NCBI RefSeq assembly: GCF_000349565.1
Contig: NZ_KB714628.1
Span: 243,023 to 307,022, forward strand
Length of the DNA stretch: 64,000 bases
Direction: 5' to 3'
Source of the DNA: Curtobacterium flaccumfaciens UCD-AKU
GTDB taxonomy: Bacteria; Actinomycetota; Actinomycetes; Actinomycetales; Microbacteriaceae
A program made the translations under genes and the position numbers. Shown here piece after piece: positions 23,709 to 32,732 of the stretch (positions are counted from its first letter, which is position 1; the number at the start of each line of letters is the position of its first letter). The notes under the pieces were generated by a model. That model was not told the origin of the DNA, did no database searches, and saw nothing but the letters and a program-made list of their open reading frames with translations.

Positions 23709-25232
23709 TCAGCCGCCGTCCCCGGCCCGCGCCCGCGTCGCCAGGTGCAGGGCGAGCCGGGTCTCCGGGTCGGACAGGTCCACCGCGAGCAACCGCTCCA
23801 CCCGCGCGATGCGGTCGGACACGGTGTTCCGGTGCACGCCGAGCACCGCGGCGGTCTCGGCGATCGACGACTCCGCGTCCAGGTAGGCGGCGAGCGTCGT
23901 CAGGAGCGCCCCGCCACCGCGTTCGAGCGGCGCGAGCAACTGCCGAGAGGCCGGCAGGAACGTGTCCGTCTGCGTCCACGCGAGCAGCAGCTGCGCGAGC
24001 CCGAGCCGGTCGACGTGCACGAAGTGCCCGGACTCCGGACGGCTCGCGGCCAGGCGGGCGGCGTCGCCGGCCTCGCCGAGTGTCCGGACCAGCCCGGCAG
24101 GGCCCGCCTGCAGACTGCCGACGCCCACGTTGGTCTCCACGGTGGTGCGGAGCGTGTTCTGCGCGCGCCGCAGCCGACCCGCGATGTCGGCCACTGCCTC
24201 CCGGCCGGGTTCGTCGGGTTCCGACAGCCACAGCACCCAGCCGTCCGCCTGTTCGACGACGACCGCGTCGAGTCCCTCGGCGCGCACCGCGGCGTCGACC
24301 TGCTGGCGGAGCGCGACCAGGTCGACGCCCTGCCGCGCGACCACGCGCGCTCCGACGTGCCAGGCGTCCAGCCGCCACCCGGCGGCGATGGTCCGCTGCA
24401 CGAGCTGCGGGGCGGGCGCCCCGTCGGCAGCGCGGAGCTCGTCGAGCATCGCCATCCGGTAGCGGGCGTCGCGCTCGTCGTCGAGCCGGGTGAGCAGCAG
24501 CCGGTGCCCGACGGCGACGGCGGCGACCTGCAGGGCGCTCGCGACCACCTGCTGTTCGGCGGCGATCGGGACGGACAGACCGACGGCCAGCCAGGCGCGC
24601 GGTCCGATGCCGGTACCGACCGGGATCGCGACGAGCGTCTCGTCGACGCCCTCGGCGATCAGCACGTCGCTCGTGCCGGCGCGGCGGACGAGCACGGCGC
24701 GGGCTGTGTCGTCGACGGCGGCTCCGCGGAGTGCCAGGCCCGACGCGTCGAGGAACCGCACCGGGTGGCCGAGCGACCGGTCGAGCCGGGCGAACAGGTC
24801 GTCGAGTTCGGGGCCGGCGTCGAGCGCGACGCGGGAGGCGTCGAGGGCGGCCCGGGCCGCCGCGCCCATCCCGGTGCCGATGAGTTCGTGCAGGCGGACC
24901 GAGGTCGCCCACGGGTCCGGGGTCGCGAGCACGGCGACGCCGAGCCGGTCGGCGAGCGTCGTGCTGCCGGGGCCGAGTTCCAGTGCCCCGTCGACGACGA
25001 GCAGGGTGGTGCCGGCCGCGGACGCCCGGCGCAGCAGCACGTCGAAGCGCGCGTCCGCGCGGTCGACGGGGGTGAGCAGCACGACGACGTCGTCGCCCTG
25101 GGCGAGCGACCGGCCGACCTGGTCGGGGGTCCCCACGACCCCGCGGACGCTCCGGACCGCGGTGCTGCCGGGGCCGACGAGCAGTCGGGTGCCGGGCGGC
25201 AGGAGCGGCAGCAGGTCGCCGACGGCGTTCAC
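23709..25232 (-). CDS. PucR-family transcription regulator
   Basis: This 507-aa activator-type regulator ends with the PucR C-terminal helix-turn-helix (SIAETAAVLGVHRNTVSDRI, close to the end). A GGDEF-like central region and an N-terminal ligand-sensing region of the purine-catabolism-regulator type (about residues 1-130) precede it. PucR proteins govern uptake and breakdown of purines, allantoin and related nitrogen compounds. I start at GTG 25230-25232, which overlaps the stop of the DUF917 gene upstream (GTGA); the longer in-frame ATG adds an arginine-rich leader. It is the last gene of the permease/hydantoinase-like/DUF917 operon and presumably its regulator, sensing the substrate. Confidence 0.85.
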   Translation of the reverse strand: MNAVGDLLPLLPPGTRLLVGPGSTAVRSVRGVVGTPDQVGRSLAQGDDVVVLLTPVDRADARFDVLLRRASAAGTTLLVVDGALELGPGSTTLADRLGVAVLATPDPWATSVRLHELIGTGMGAAARAALDASRVALDAGPELDDLFARLDRSLGHPVRFLDASGLALRGAAVDDTARAVLVRRAGTSDVLIAEGVDETLVAIPVGTGIGPRAWLAVGLSVPIAAEQQVVASALQVAAVAVGHRLLLTRLDDERDARYRMAMLDELRAADGAPAPQLVQRTIAAGWRLDAWHVGARVVARQGVDLVALRQQVDAAVRAEGLDAVVVEQADGWVLWLSEPDEPGREAVADIAGRLRRAQNTLRTTVETNVGVGSLQAGPAGLVRTLGEAGDAARLAASRPESGHFVHVDRLGLAQLLLAWTQTDTFLPASRQLLAPLERGGGALLTTLAAYLDAESSIAETAAVLGVHRNTVSDRIARVERLLAVDLSDPETRLALHLATRARAGDGG

Positions 25233-26323
25233 GCGAGCACCTGGCGCACGGCCTCGGGCACGACGTCGGCGTCGATGCCGAACGCCCGCGGTCCCATGTG
25301 CGCGGTGCGGTCGGGGTCCGCCCACCACCACGGCGCCGACGGCAGTACGAGCACCGCGAGCTCGTTGCCGACCCGCGTGCGGTCGGTCGCCACCGGCGCG
25401 AGCGAGCGCGCGTCGACGACGGTGATGACGCTCGGCGTGCTGGCGACGGGCAGGCCGTCGACCAGGCAGTGCACGTACTCGCTGCCCGCCTCGACCCGGG
25501 CGACCGCACCGGTGCCGGCGTCGCGGATGGCCAGGCTGCTGCGGACGAACGCGAGCGCGTCCCCCTCGCGCTGCACGTCGATGACCCGGCCCTGGGCGAC
25601 GATGCGGCCGCCGATGAGCGCGGCGAGTTCCGCCGCGTCGCGTGCGCCGCCGGCTGCGCGTCCGATCCGGAGGGCGCGCTGCACGCTGCCGACGACGGCC
25701 CGCTCGCGCAGCAGCGCCACCGGGACCGGGCCGATCGCGAAGGCCGCCCAGCCGCCGCTGTGCGAGACGGCCTCGCGCCAGACCGTCTCGACGTCGTGGG
25801 GGTGCCGGGCGTCGACGACGATCCGCAGACCGCTCGTGGTGGCCGCGGCGGCCGTGACCGTCGTGGTCGGGCCGACGAAGACCGACAGCTGGTCGATGCG
25901 CGGGACCGCGCGGCCGACCAGGTCCGCGTCGACGAGCGGCAGTCCGGCGGCGTGGGCGGTGAGGGCCGCGGCCGGTCCGGTCACGCCGCCGATCTGCGCG
26001 GCGACGACGGCGTCGGCACGGGTGCCCGTCCAGCGTTCGACCGCCGCGAGCGCGGCCGGCAGCTCCTCGCCGCTCGGCATCTTCTCCTCGAGCACGGTGG
26101 TCGACCCGATCAGCCCGACGGCCACCACCGAGCCGAGCGCGGGGTCGTCGAGGTCGACGACCGGCACACTGCGGTCGCCGAGTGCGAAGCGGAGTGCGCT
26201 GACCATGTGGTCGACGCGGCCGCCACCGCCGCAGCCGAGCAGGGCGGTGCCGCGTCCGAAGACGGTCGCGTCGTCGGCCTGGAGGCCCGTCACACCGCCG
26301 CCCCGCCGCTCACCCTGGTCCAT
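25229..26323 (-). CDS. DUF917 protein, divergent copy (third of three)
   Basis: This 364-aa protein is the most divergent of three tandem DUF917 paralogues. Pfam has since linked DUF917 to S-methyl-thiohydantoin desulfurase. In the glycine-rich N-terminal loop it reads LGCGGGGRV, where the other two copies read LGTGGGGDP, so the Asp-Pro is lost. PLVDADLVGRAVP corresponds to the VDADGMGRAFPE motif of its neighbours. The middle is rich in Ala/Thr and shows weaker conservation. It may be a regulatory or altered-specificity subunit rather than a second enzyme. It lies 39 bases behind copy two and overlaps the start of the PucR gene. The frame is open throughout, so it is not a pseudogene. Confidence 0.8.
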   Translation of the reverse strand: MDQGERRGGGVTGLQADDATVFGRGTALLGCGGGGRVDHMVSALRFALGDRSVPVVDLDDPALGSVVAVGLIGSTTVLEEKMPSGEELPAALAAVERWTGTRADAVVAAQIGGVTGPAAALTAHAAGLPLVDADLVGRAVPRIDQLSVFVGPTTTVTAAAATTSGLRIVVDARHPHDVETVWREAVSHSGGWAAFAIGPVPVALLRERAVVGSVQRALRIGRAAGGARDAAELAALIGGRIVAQGRVIDVQREGDALAFVRSSLAIRDAGTGAVARVEAGSEYVHCLVDGLPVASTPSVITVVDARSLAPVATDRTRVGNELAVLVLPSAPWWWADPDRTAHMGPRAFGIDADVVPEAVRQVLA

Positions 26324-26362
26324 GGGTCCATTCTGCTGCCGTGGTCGGCGCGCGGCCGTCGG

Positions 26363-27487
26363 TCAGCCGACCGCCGGGGCGGCCGGGCGGACGTGCTCGT
26401 GCAGGTCCTCGACCGGGACGAACGGCTCGTCGAGCCCGAAGCACGACGGCCCGAACACGGCGAGCGCCTCCGGGGTCCGCATCAGGTCGGGGGTCGAGAT
26501 GCCGATCACCCGGACGCGCTGCCCGAACCGCAGGCGTTCGGTGGTGATCGGCTCGGCGGTCTCGGCGTCGAGGACGCAGATCAGGTCGGGCACGACGGCG
26601 ACGAGCTGCCCGTCCCGCCGGGCGACGAGGTTCTCGTTCTGGAACCGGAGCTCGAGCTCGGAGCCGTCGGTCCCCTGCACGGTGGCACGACCGCGGGCGA
26701 ACCCGTCGACCGTGCGGCGCTCGACGTCGACGACCTTGCCGTCGAACAGCTCGCGCAGGTGCGTGTAGATCGTCGTCCCGAGGGCCTCGGCGAGCGCGTC
26801 GATGGGGTCGCGGTGGGCTTCGCGGGCGACCCGGATGGCCCGACCGACGGCGAGTGCCAGGGAGAGCGTGCGCGGGACGGCGGTCTCCCGCACCTGGCGG
26901 CCGGACATGGCGTACTCGGCGATGTAGGCGACGCCGCCGAGCCGGATGGTGACCCCGCGGGCGAGCCACTCCATCTTCTTGTTGTCCGTGCCGGTCTCGA
27001 TGATGACGCCGTGACCGTTCTCGTCGCTGATCGCCAGTGGACTGCCGGGGACCCCGTAGACCGAGAACGTCTCCATCTGCAGCTCGGGGAACGCGCGGCC
27101 CATGCCGTCCGCGTCGACGACGGGCAGGCCGCCGGTGGCGCCGACGAGCAGCGGGATCATCGAGTTGATGCCGCCGCACTCGATGGGCATCGTGGCGGTC
27201 GCCGTCCGGCCCAGGTGGGCTTCGAGCCGACGGAGGGCGCCGAGGGGTTCCGGTCCGGCGGGGATGCGTTCGAGCACGACGGTCGGTGCGCCCATCTGCG
27301 CGGTGGGGATGACGAGGGCGTCGTCGGGGACCTCGGACGGGTCGAGGATCGTCACGGGGCCGTGCTGTTCGATCGCGGCACGGACCAGGAGCATCCCGAT
27401 GGTGGGGTCGCCTCCGCCGCCGGTGCCGAGCAGCGCGGCGCCGCGGGCCAGGTCGGGCAGGTCGTCGACGTCGAGGATCCAGCTCAT
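26363..27487 (-). CDS. DUF917 protein (second copy)
   Basis: This 374-aa DUF917 (S-methyl-thiohydantoin-desulfurase-like) protein has the full set of family motifs: LGTGGGGDPTIG near residue 20, then IECGGINSMIPL, VVDADGMGRAFPELQM and EYAMSGRQVRE. The C-terminal half begins around GKVVDVERRTVDGFARG and contains PDLICVLDAETAEPITTE. No signal peptide is present, so it should act in the cytoplasm. The ATG at 27485-27487 overlaps the stop of copy one (ATGA). It is roughly 40 percent similar to copy one by eye over the motif regions. The pair may form a heteromer. The substrate is probably a hydantoin or thiohydantoin, by family and by the neighbouring HyuA-type gene. Confidence 0.86.
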   Translation of the reverse strand: MSWILDVDDLPDLARGAALLGTGGGGDPTIGMLLVRAAIEQHGPVTILDPSEVPDDALVIPTAQMGAPTVVLERIPAGPEPLGALRRLEAHLGRTATATMPIECGGINSMIPLLVGATGGLPVVDADGMGRAFPELQMETFSVYGVPGSPLAISDENGHGVIIETGTDNKKMEWLARGVTIRLGGVAYIAEYAMSGRQVRETAVPRTLSLALAVGRAIRVAREAHRDPIDALAEALGTTIYTHLRELFDGKVVDVERRTVDGFARGRATVQGTDGSELELRFQNENLVARRDGQLVAVVPDLICVLDAETAEPITTERLRFGQRVRVIGISTPDLMRTPEALAVFGPSCFGLDEPFVPVEDLHEHVRPAAPAVG

Positions 27488-28668
27488 CGGTGCGCTCCCG
27501 TGTTCGTCTCGCCCGCGCTCGTGGTGCCGTCGTGGCGGACCGCGGGGGTGTCGTAGCCGAAGTACCGCGGGCCGGCCAGGCGCAGACCGTCCGGCGAGTG
27601 CCAGCGTTCGTCGGCCGGTGCCGTGACGATCCGGATGCGGGCGCCGAAGCGCAGGGCCTCGGTGGTGATCGGTTCGCCGGTCTCGGCGTCCAACGTGATG
27701 ATGAGGTCGGGAGCCGTGGTGCGGACCTGGCCGGCCACCTCGACCAGCAGGTGCTCGTTCTGGAACCGGAGCACCGCCTCCAGGCCGGTGTCGCTGCCGG
27801 AACCAGCGATGCGGGCCGTGCCACGGGCGAACCCGGTGACGGTCTTGCGCTCGATGTCGGCGACCTTGCCCTCGAACACGACCGTGCCGCCGAGCACCTC
27901 GGTCACCGCCGTGACGGGGTCGGCGTTCTCGCTGCGTGCGCGCACCAGCGTCTCGCCGAGCCGGACGCTCAGCGACAGGCTGCCGCGGACGAACGACTCC
28001 TTCACCTGCGCGCCGGACATGGCGTACTGCGCCGTGATCGCGGAGCAGCCCATCTCGACCGTCGCCGTGCGGGCGAGCCGTTCCGCCCACCGGTTGTCGA
28101 CCGTGTCGAAGACGACCGTGTTGCCCTTCTCGTCCGCCAGGGCCATCGGTGTCGCACTGACCCCGGACAGGGTCGGCAACACCATCTGCACCTCGGGGAA
28201 CGCACGGCCCATGCCGTCGCCGTCGACCAGGGGCAGGCCGAGCTCGGCAGCGGCGACGATCGGCGTCGTCGAGTTCACGCCGCCGACCTCGATGCAGGCC
28301 AGGTGGGTGGGGGTCACGTTGAGGAACGCCGACAGGCTGCGGATGGCCTCGGCGAACTGGCCGGCGGACGGCAGCTTCTCGACCATCACCGTGGGAGCGC
28401 CGATCATCGCGACCGAGAGCACCACGGCGTCGTCGGGCAGGTCCTCGACCTGGACGATCTCGACCGGACCGTGGGTGCGGACGGCGGCCTCGGCGAGCAG
28501 GCGGCCGATGTAGGGGTCACCACCGCCGCCGGTGCCGAGGATCGCGGCGCCGCGGGCGAGGGCCGAGCAGTCCGCCCCGATGGAGGTGATGGGGACCTCA
28601 GCGGACTGCTCGGCGGTCTGGGAGTTGGAGGTGGTCCTGGGCGGGGTCGCGGTCTCGGTGGCGCTCAT
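27484..28668 (-). CDS. DUF917 protein (first copy)
   Basis: This is a 394-aa DUF917 family protein with an N-terminal Thr/Ser/Gln-rich extension of about 30 residues. Family motifs follow in order: LGTGGGGDPYIG, IEVGGVNSTTPI, LVDGDGMGRAFPEVQM, QYAMSGAQVKES, then the C-terminal domain with GKVADIERKTVTGFARG and PDLIITLDAETGEPITTE. The start ATG at 28666-28668 overlaps the stop of the hydantoinase-like gene, and its own stop overlaps the next copy, so three genes are coupled. DUF917 proteins commonly sit beside HyuA-type ATPases, as here. The reaction is not proven; desulfuration or hydrolysis of a hydantoin-like ring is the working idea. Confidence 0.87.
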   Translation of the reverse strand: MSATETATPPRTTSNSQTAEQSAEVPITSIGADCSALARGAAILGTGGGGDPYIGRLLAEAAVRTHGPVEIVQVEDLPDDAVVLSVAMIGAPTVMVEKLPSAGQFAEAIRSLSAFLNVTPTHLACIEVGGVNSTTPIVAAAELGLPLVDGDGMGRAFPEVQMVLPTLSGVSATPMALADEKGNTVVFDTVDNRWAERLARTATVEMGCSAITAQYAMSGAQVKESFVRGSLSLSVRLGETLVRARSENADPVTAVTEVLGGTVVFEGKVADIERKTVTGFARGTARIAGSGSDTGLEAVLRFQNEHLLVEVAGQVRTTAPDLIITLDAETGEPITTEALRFGARIRIVTAPADERWHSPDGLRLAGPRYFGYDTPAVRHDGTTSAGETNTGAHR

Positions 28669-30221
28669 CGGACCAGCGCCCCGAGTGCCAGGTCGCCGAC
28701 GGCCTTCGCGCGGATCCGCGTCGCGTTGCCCGGCAGGTACGGGATCGGGACCTCGTCGAAGTCGACGATGTCCACCGAGCCGGGGTCGGCGCCGGCCGCG
28801 ATGGCGCGGTCGACGGCCTCTTGCCGCGCCTCGTCGACCACGGCGGACCGTCGGCCGTCGCTGATCGCGTAGACCTTGTCGACCTCGCCGCTGACCTGCG
28901 CGATCGCCGCACCGATGGCGTTGGCGACCGAGTAGTGCTCCGGGCGGTGCACGGTGCCGAGTCCGGGCAGGGTGTCCGGCAGCAGCACCGAACCGCCACC
29001 GACCGCCACGACGGGCAGCGGGTCGGACGAGGTGCGCATCCGCTCCACGATGTCGGCGACGCGCTCCGCGATGACGTCGAGCGCGCGGGCGGCGACCTCG
29101 GCCGGCACCCCGGCGACGAGCGACGGGTCCCCGATCGCGCCACGGCCACCGCGGACGGCGACGTCGGTGGCGGTCAGGGTGGTGCCGCCGAAGACCAGGC
29201 CCTCCTCGGTCAGGCGGTACCCGACGGAGTCCGGGCCGACGACGCTGCCGTCCTCGCGGATGCGGGAGCCGCCGCCGATGCCGACGGACAGGACGTCGGG
29301 CATCCGGAAGTTCGTGCGGATGCCGGCGACGGCGACCTCGCCCGTGGCCTCACGCGGGAAGCCCGCGGTCAGGACGCCGACGTCGCTCGTCGTGCCACCG
29401 ACGTCGACGACCGCGCAGGTGTCGAAGCCGGACAGCACCGCGGCGCCGCGCATCGAGTTCGTCGGGCCCGAGGCGAACGTCGCGACCGGGTAGCGACGGG
29501 CGTACTCGACGTCCATCAGCGTGCCGTCGTTCTGGCTCAGGAAGAGCGGTGCGTCGATGCCACTGCCCGTGACCGACCCGGACAGGCCGTCGACGATGCG
29601 GTCGGCGAGCTCACGGAGCGCCGCGTTGATGATCGTCGCGTTCTCGCGCTCGAGCAGGCCGATGCGACCGATCTCGGACGACAGCGAGAACGCCACGTCC
29701 GGCCCGAGCTCGGCGGCCATGATCTCCTGCGCGCGCTGCTCGAACTCGTCGTTGATCGGGGAGAACACCGACGAGATCGCGACGGAGCGGATGCCCGCGG
29801 CCGCGATGACACCGGCGTGCCGCTTGAGCTCCTCGGGGTCGAGCTCCGAGATGACCCGGCCGTCGAACTCGTGGCCGCCGTGGGCCAGGAACGGCTGCGC
29901 GTGCACGGCCGACACCAGGTGCGCGGGCCAGTCCGTGAACGGCGGCAGCGAGGCCGTCGCCGGCAGACCCAGGCGGACCGCGGCGGTCGGGGCGAGGCCG
30001 CGTGCCTCGACCAGGGCGTTGATGAAGTGGGTGGTGCCGATCATCACGCCGTCGATGTCCGTGGGGCCGAAGGCGTGCTGTTCGCGCAGACCGTCGAGCG
30101 CGGCGACGATGCCCGAGGTGACGTCGGGGGTGGTGGACCGCTTGACCGCCGCACGGACGGAGCTGCCGTCCATCAGGACGGCGTCCGTGTTGGTGCCGCC
30201 GACGTCGATGCCGATGCGCAT
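28665..30221 (-). CDS. Hydantoinase/oxoprolinase (HyuA-type) family protein
   Basis: The 518-aa protein belongs to the HyuA / 5-oxoprolinase A family, ATP-dependent ring-opening enzymes of the actin/hexokinase fold. The N-terminal phosphate loop reads RIGIDVGGTNTDAVLM, the second reads CAVVDVGGTTSDVGVL near residue 275, and GIGGGSRI with later VVAVGGGSVLL complete the ATP site. GTTHFINALVEARGL matches the conserved region near residue 68. It is shorter than full HyuA (about 680-700 aa), as in the DUF917-linked subgroup. No HyuB gene is nearby, so the DUF917 proteins may supply the second activity. Start is the ATG at 30219-30221, first after a 150-base spacer from the permease gene. Confidence 0.88.
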   Translation of the reverse strand: MRIGIDVGGTNTDAVLMDGSSVRAAVKRSTTPDVTSGIVAALDGLREQHAFGPTDIDGVMIGTTHFINALVEARGLAPTAAVRLGLPATASLPPFTDWPAHLVSAVHAQPFLAHGGHEFDGRVISELDPEELKRHAGVIAAAGIRSVAISSVFSPINDEFEQRAQEIMAAELGPDVAFSLSSEIGRIGLLERENATIINAALRELADRIVDGLSGSVTGSGIDAPLFLSQNDGTLMDVEYARRYPVATFASGPTNSMRGAAVLSGFDTCAVVDVGGTTSDVGVLTAGFPREATGEVAVAGIRTNFRMPDVLSVGIGGGSRIREDGSVVGPDSVGYRLTEEGLVFGGTTLTATDVAVRGGRGAIGDPSLVAGVPAEVAARALDVIAERVADIVERMRTSSDPLPVVAVGGGSVLLPDTLPGLGTVHRPEHYSVANAIGAAIAQVSGEVDKVYAISDGRRSAVVDEARQEAVDRAIAAGADPGSVDIVDFDEVPIPYLPGNATRIRAKAVGDLALGALVR

Positions 30222-30371
30222 GGGGGTTCCCTTCGGTGGTGCGGGTGCGGGTGCGGTGGTGCGGGTGCGGGGTCTTCGCGGGCGGGGTGCTGCTGGTTGA
30301 TGGGGACCGGCCGCGCCGTCGCGCGGATCAGGGGTTCGGCGACGCGACCGGCCGTTCGGGGAGCGCCCGGG
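30222..30371. repeat. GGTGCG-rich short tandem repeat between permease and HyuA-type gene
   Basis: The spacer begins with a string of GGTGC/GGGTGC units (30236-30275, e.g. GGTGCGGGTGCGGGTGCGGT). It may be a decayed hairpin or a slippage-prone repeat. The remainder shows no gene. Confidence 0.5.
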
Positions 30372-31760
30372 TCAGGCGGCGGGGGTGGCCGGTGCTTCGG
30401 CGACCGGGACCTCGGTGGCGGCCGGCGTGGACTCGGTCCGACTGACACCGACGCCGCGGATCAGCCCGGCCTTGCCGGCGACCACGTAGAGCACGAAGGC
30501 GATGACCACGGAGTTGATCGACGGGATGCCGACGGCGACGAAGTACCCGATGAGCGAGGCGACCGCCCAGATGACCAGGGTGGCCGGCACCCAGGTGGGC
30601 GAGGTCGCCGGGATGTTCTCGGCGTCGCTCAACTCGCGGCGCCAGCGCTTCACGACGAAGTACTCCGCCACCATGATCCCGGCGATCGGCGGGAAGACGA
30701 CCCCGAGCACGGACAGGAACGGTGTCAGGGCCCCGAGGAACCCGACCGCGGCGAGCACCGAGCCGACGACGCCCATCACGAGCGTCACGAGCCCGCGGTT
30801 CACCTGCTTGCCGAACACCGCGTCGATGAAGTTCGTGACACCGAGGCTCGAGCTGTAGATGTTCCAGTCGTTGATCTTGAACGTGCCGAGCAGGATCACG
30901 AGGATGCCGACCCAGCCGACGCTCGACGTGATCACACGGGTGATGTCCGCGGAGCCGACGGCGTGGGCGAGCAGGACACCGGCCAGGCCGATGACGTACT
31001 CGCCGAGCGTCACACCGAGCAGCGTCTGCTTCACGACGTCGCCGACCGAGCGGTTGAAGCGGGTCATGTCCGGCGTGATCACCGCACCGACGATGAACCC
31101 GCCGGCCACCAGGGTGGTGCCGGCCACGAAGCTCAGCTCCGGACCGGCCGGGGCACGCGCGGCGAGCTCGGCGATCGAGTGCCGGCTCAGCTCGACGATG
31201 ACCGCCCAGCCGACGAGCACCAGGAACAGCGGCACGGTCACGTTGGCCAGCCACTGCATCGAGTGGAACCCGCGCAGCACGATGGCGGTGATGAGCAGCC
31301 CGAACACGAGCGACCACGCCCAGGCGGGCAGGATCGGCAGGATCGAGACGAGCCCGGCCGCCGAGACGCCCGACTGGATGCCGAACCAGCCGATCAGGCT
31401 CAGTCCGATCGCCAGTCCGACCAGCGCCGAGCCGGCCTTGCCGAACCCGGTCCAGCGGGCGATGACCGAGGTGTTCAGGCCCTCCTTCACGCCGATCACG
31501 CCGACGAGCACCGAGACGATCTCCAGGATCACGGCGCCCAGGGTGATCGCCCAGAAGGCGTCCCAGAAGCTCATGCCGAAGCCGAGCGTCGCACCGAGCA
31601 GGAACTGGGACAGGGCCGAGATCTGGCCGAAGCGCTGCACGGCGACCTGGAACCAGCCGTAGCGTGCGGACATCGGGACCCGGCTGAGCGAGTAGTCGTC
31701 GACGGCGACCGACTCGGAACGGGGGGTTCGTGGTGCTGACACTGCGGTCTCGCTGGCCAT
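30372..31760 (-). CDS. NCS1-family (CodB-like) permease
   Basis: This is a 462-aa cation symporter of the nucleobase-cation-symport-1 family, which takes up cytosine, allantoin, hydantoins or related rings. There are about 12 membrane segments. The early motif QISALSQFLLGATLGFGMSFWDAFWA and the GWFGIQSGVSAAGL segment are CodB-like. ITPDMTRFNRSVGDVV and DWNIYSSSLGVTNFID are the other conserved loops. It is the first gene of the operon with the HyuA-type and DUF917 genes, which makes it the uptake system for their substrate. The tail is Pro/Ala/Val-rich. Start is an ATG with about 175 bases to the divergent nucS gene. Confidence 0.88.
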   Translation of the reverse strand: MASETAVSAPRTPRSESVAVDDYSLSRVPMSARYGWFQVAVQRFGQISALSQFLLGATLGFGMSFWDAFWAITLGAVILEIVSVLVGVIGVKEGLNTSVIARWTGFGKAGSALVGLAIGLSLIGWFGIQSGVSAAGLVSILPILPAWAWSLVFGLLITAIVLRGFHSMQWLANVTVPLFLVLVGWAVIVELSRHSIAELAARAPAGPELSFVAGTTLVAGGFIVGAVITPDMTRFNRSVGDVVKQTLLGVTLGEYVIGLAGVLLAHAVGSADITRVITSSVGWVGILVILLGTFKINDWNIYSSSLGVTNFIDAVFGKQVNRGLVTLVMGVVGSVLAAVGFLGALTPFLSVLGVVFPPIAGIMVAEYFVVKRWRRELSDAENIPATSPTWVPATLVIWAVASLIGYFVAVGIPSINSVVIAFVLYVVAGKAGLIRGVGVSRTESTPAATEVPVAEAPATPAA

Positions 31761-31935
31761 CGTGGCTCCTCGGGGAGGGGTGTCGGCGTGGGCCGATCGG
31801 GGTGTCAGCCACGGTAGGGCGGCATGGGATTGCGGTACATGTGCAGAACGTCGTTACCGGCATGTGAATCCGTGCGTGCTGCACAGCCAGCGCGCCCGGT
31901 CCGGGCGACGACATCGCGCCGGTTAGGCTTCCGGG

Positions 31936-32631
31936 GTGCGTCTCGTCATCGCCCGGTGCTCCGTCGACTACGCGGGCCGGCTCTCAGCCCACCTGCCGCT
32001 CGCGACCCGCCTGCTCATGCTCAAGGCGGACGGCTCCCTGCTCGTGCACTCCGACGGCGGCAGCTACAAGCCGCTGAACTGGATGAGCCCGCCCTGCTCG
32101 ATCGAGATCACCGAGCCGGACGAGGAGCAGTCGGTCGCCGGCATCACCCAGGTGTGGACGGTGACGCAGAAGAAGACGCAGGACAAGCTCATCGTCTCCC
32201 TGTACGAGGTCGTGTCCGACGAGACCCACGACCTGGGCGTCGACCCGGGCCTGGTGAAGGACGGGGTCGAGGCGCACCTGCAGCAGCTCCTGGCCGAGCA
32301 GATCGAGCTCCTCGGTGACGGCCACACCCTGGTCCGCCGCGAGTACATGACGGCCATCGGGCCCGTCGACATCCTGGCGCGCGACGACGCCGGGGCGAGC
32401 GTCGCCGTCGAGATGAAGCGCAACGCCAACATCGACGCGGTCGAGCAGCTCACCCGCTACCTCGAGCTCATGAACCGCGACCCGCACCTGCGTCCGGTGC
32501 AGGGCGTGCTGGCGGCGCAGACGGTGGCACCGCAGGCACGCACCCTCGCCGAGGACCGCGGCATCCGCGTCCTCGTGCTCGACTACGACGCGATGCGCGG
32601 CATCGAGGGCGGCCACACCCGCCTGTTCTGA
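31936..32631 (+). CDS. nucS: Mismatch-specific endonuclease NucS/EndoMS
   Basis: This 231-aa protein is the non-canonical mismatch-repair endonuclease of Actinobacteria and archaea, which replaces MutS/MutL by cutting both strands at mismatches. The N-terminal DNA-binding/dimerisation half starts [20 protein letters not shown]. The C-terminal RecB-like nuclease domain has [10 protein letters not shown] and VAVEMKRNA, giving the D...ExK catalytic set. The very end, HTRLF, resembles the short motif that binds the sliding clamp. Length matches the family (about 225-230 aa). It starts with GTG at 31936 and diverges from the NCS1 permease. Its presence agrees with an actinobacterial host. Confidence 0.93.
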   Translation: MRLVIARCSVDYAGRLSAHLPLATRLLMLKADGSLLVHSDGGSYKPLNWMSPPCSIEITEPDEEQSVAGITQVWTVTQKKTQDKLIVSLYEVVSDETHDLGVDPGLVKDGVEAHLQQLLAEQIELLGDGHTLVRREYMTAIGPVDILARDDAGASVAVEMKRNANIDAVEQLTRYLELMNRDPHLRPVQGVLAAQTVAPQARTLAEDRGIRVLVLDYDAMRGIEGGHTRLF

Positions 32632-32732
32632 GCCGCGTCGGCCCGTCCGGCCTGGAGGCACGGCGCACCCCCGCCCCGCTGCCGACGGAACCCGGATGGT
32701 CGCCGCCACGTCCCGGCTAGGGTGGGCAGGAC

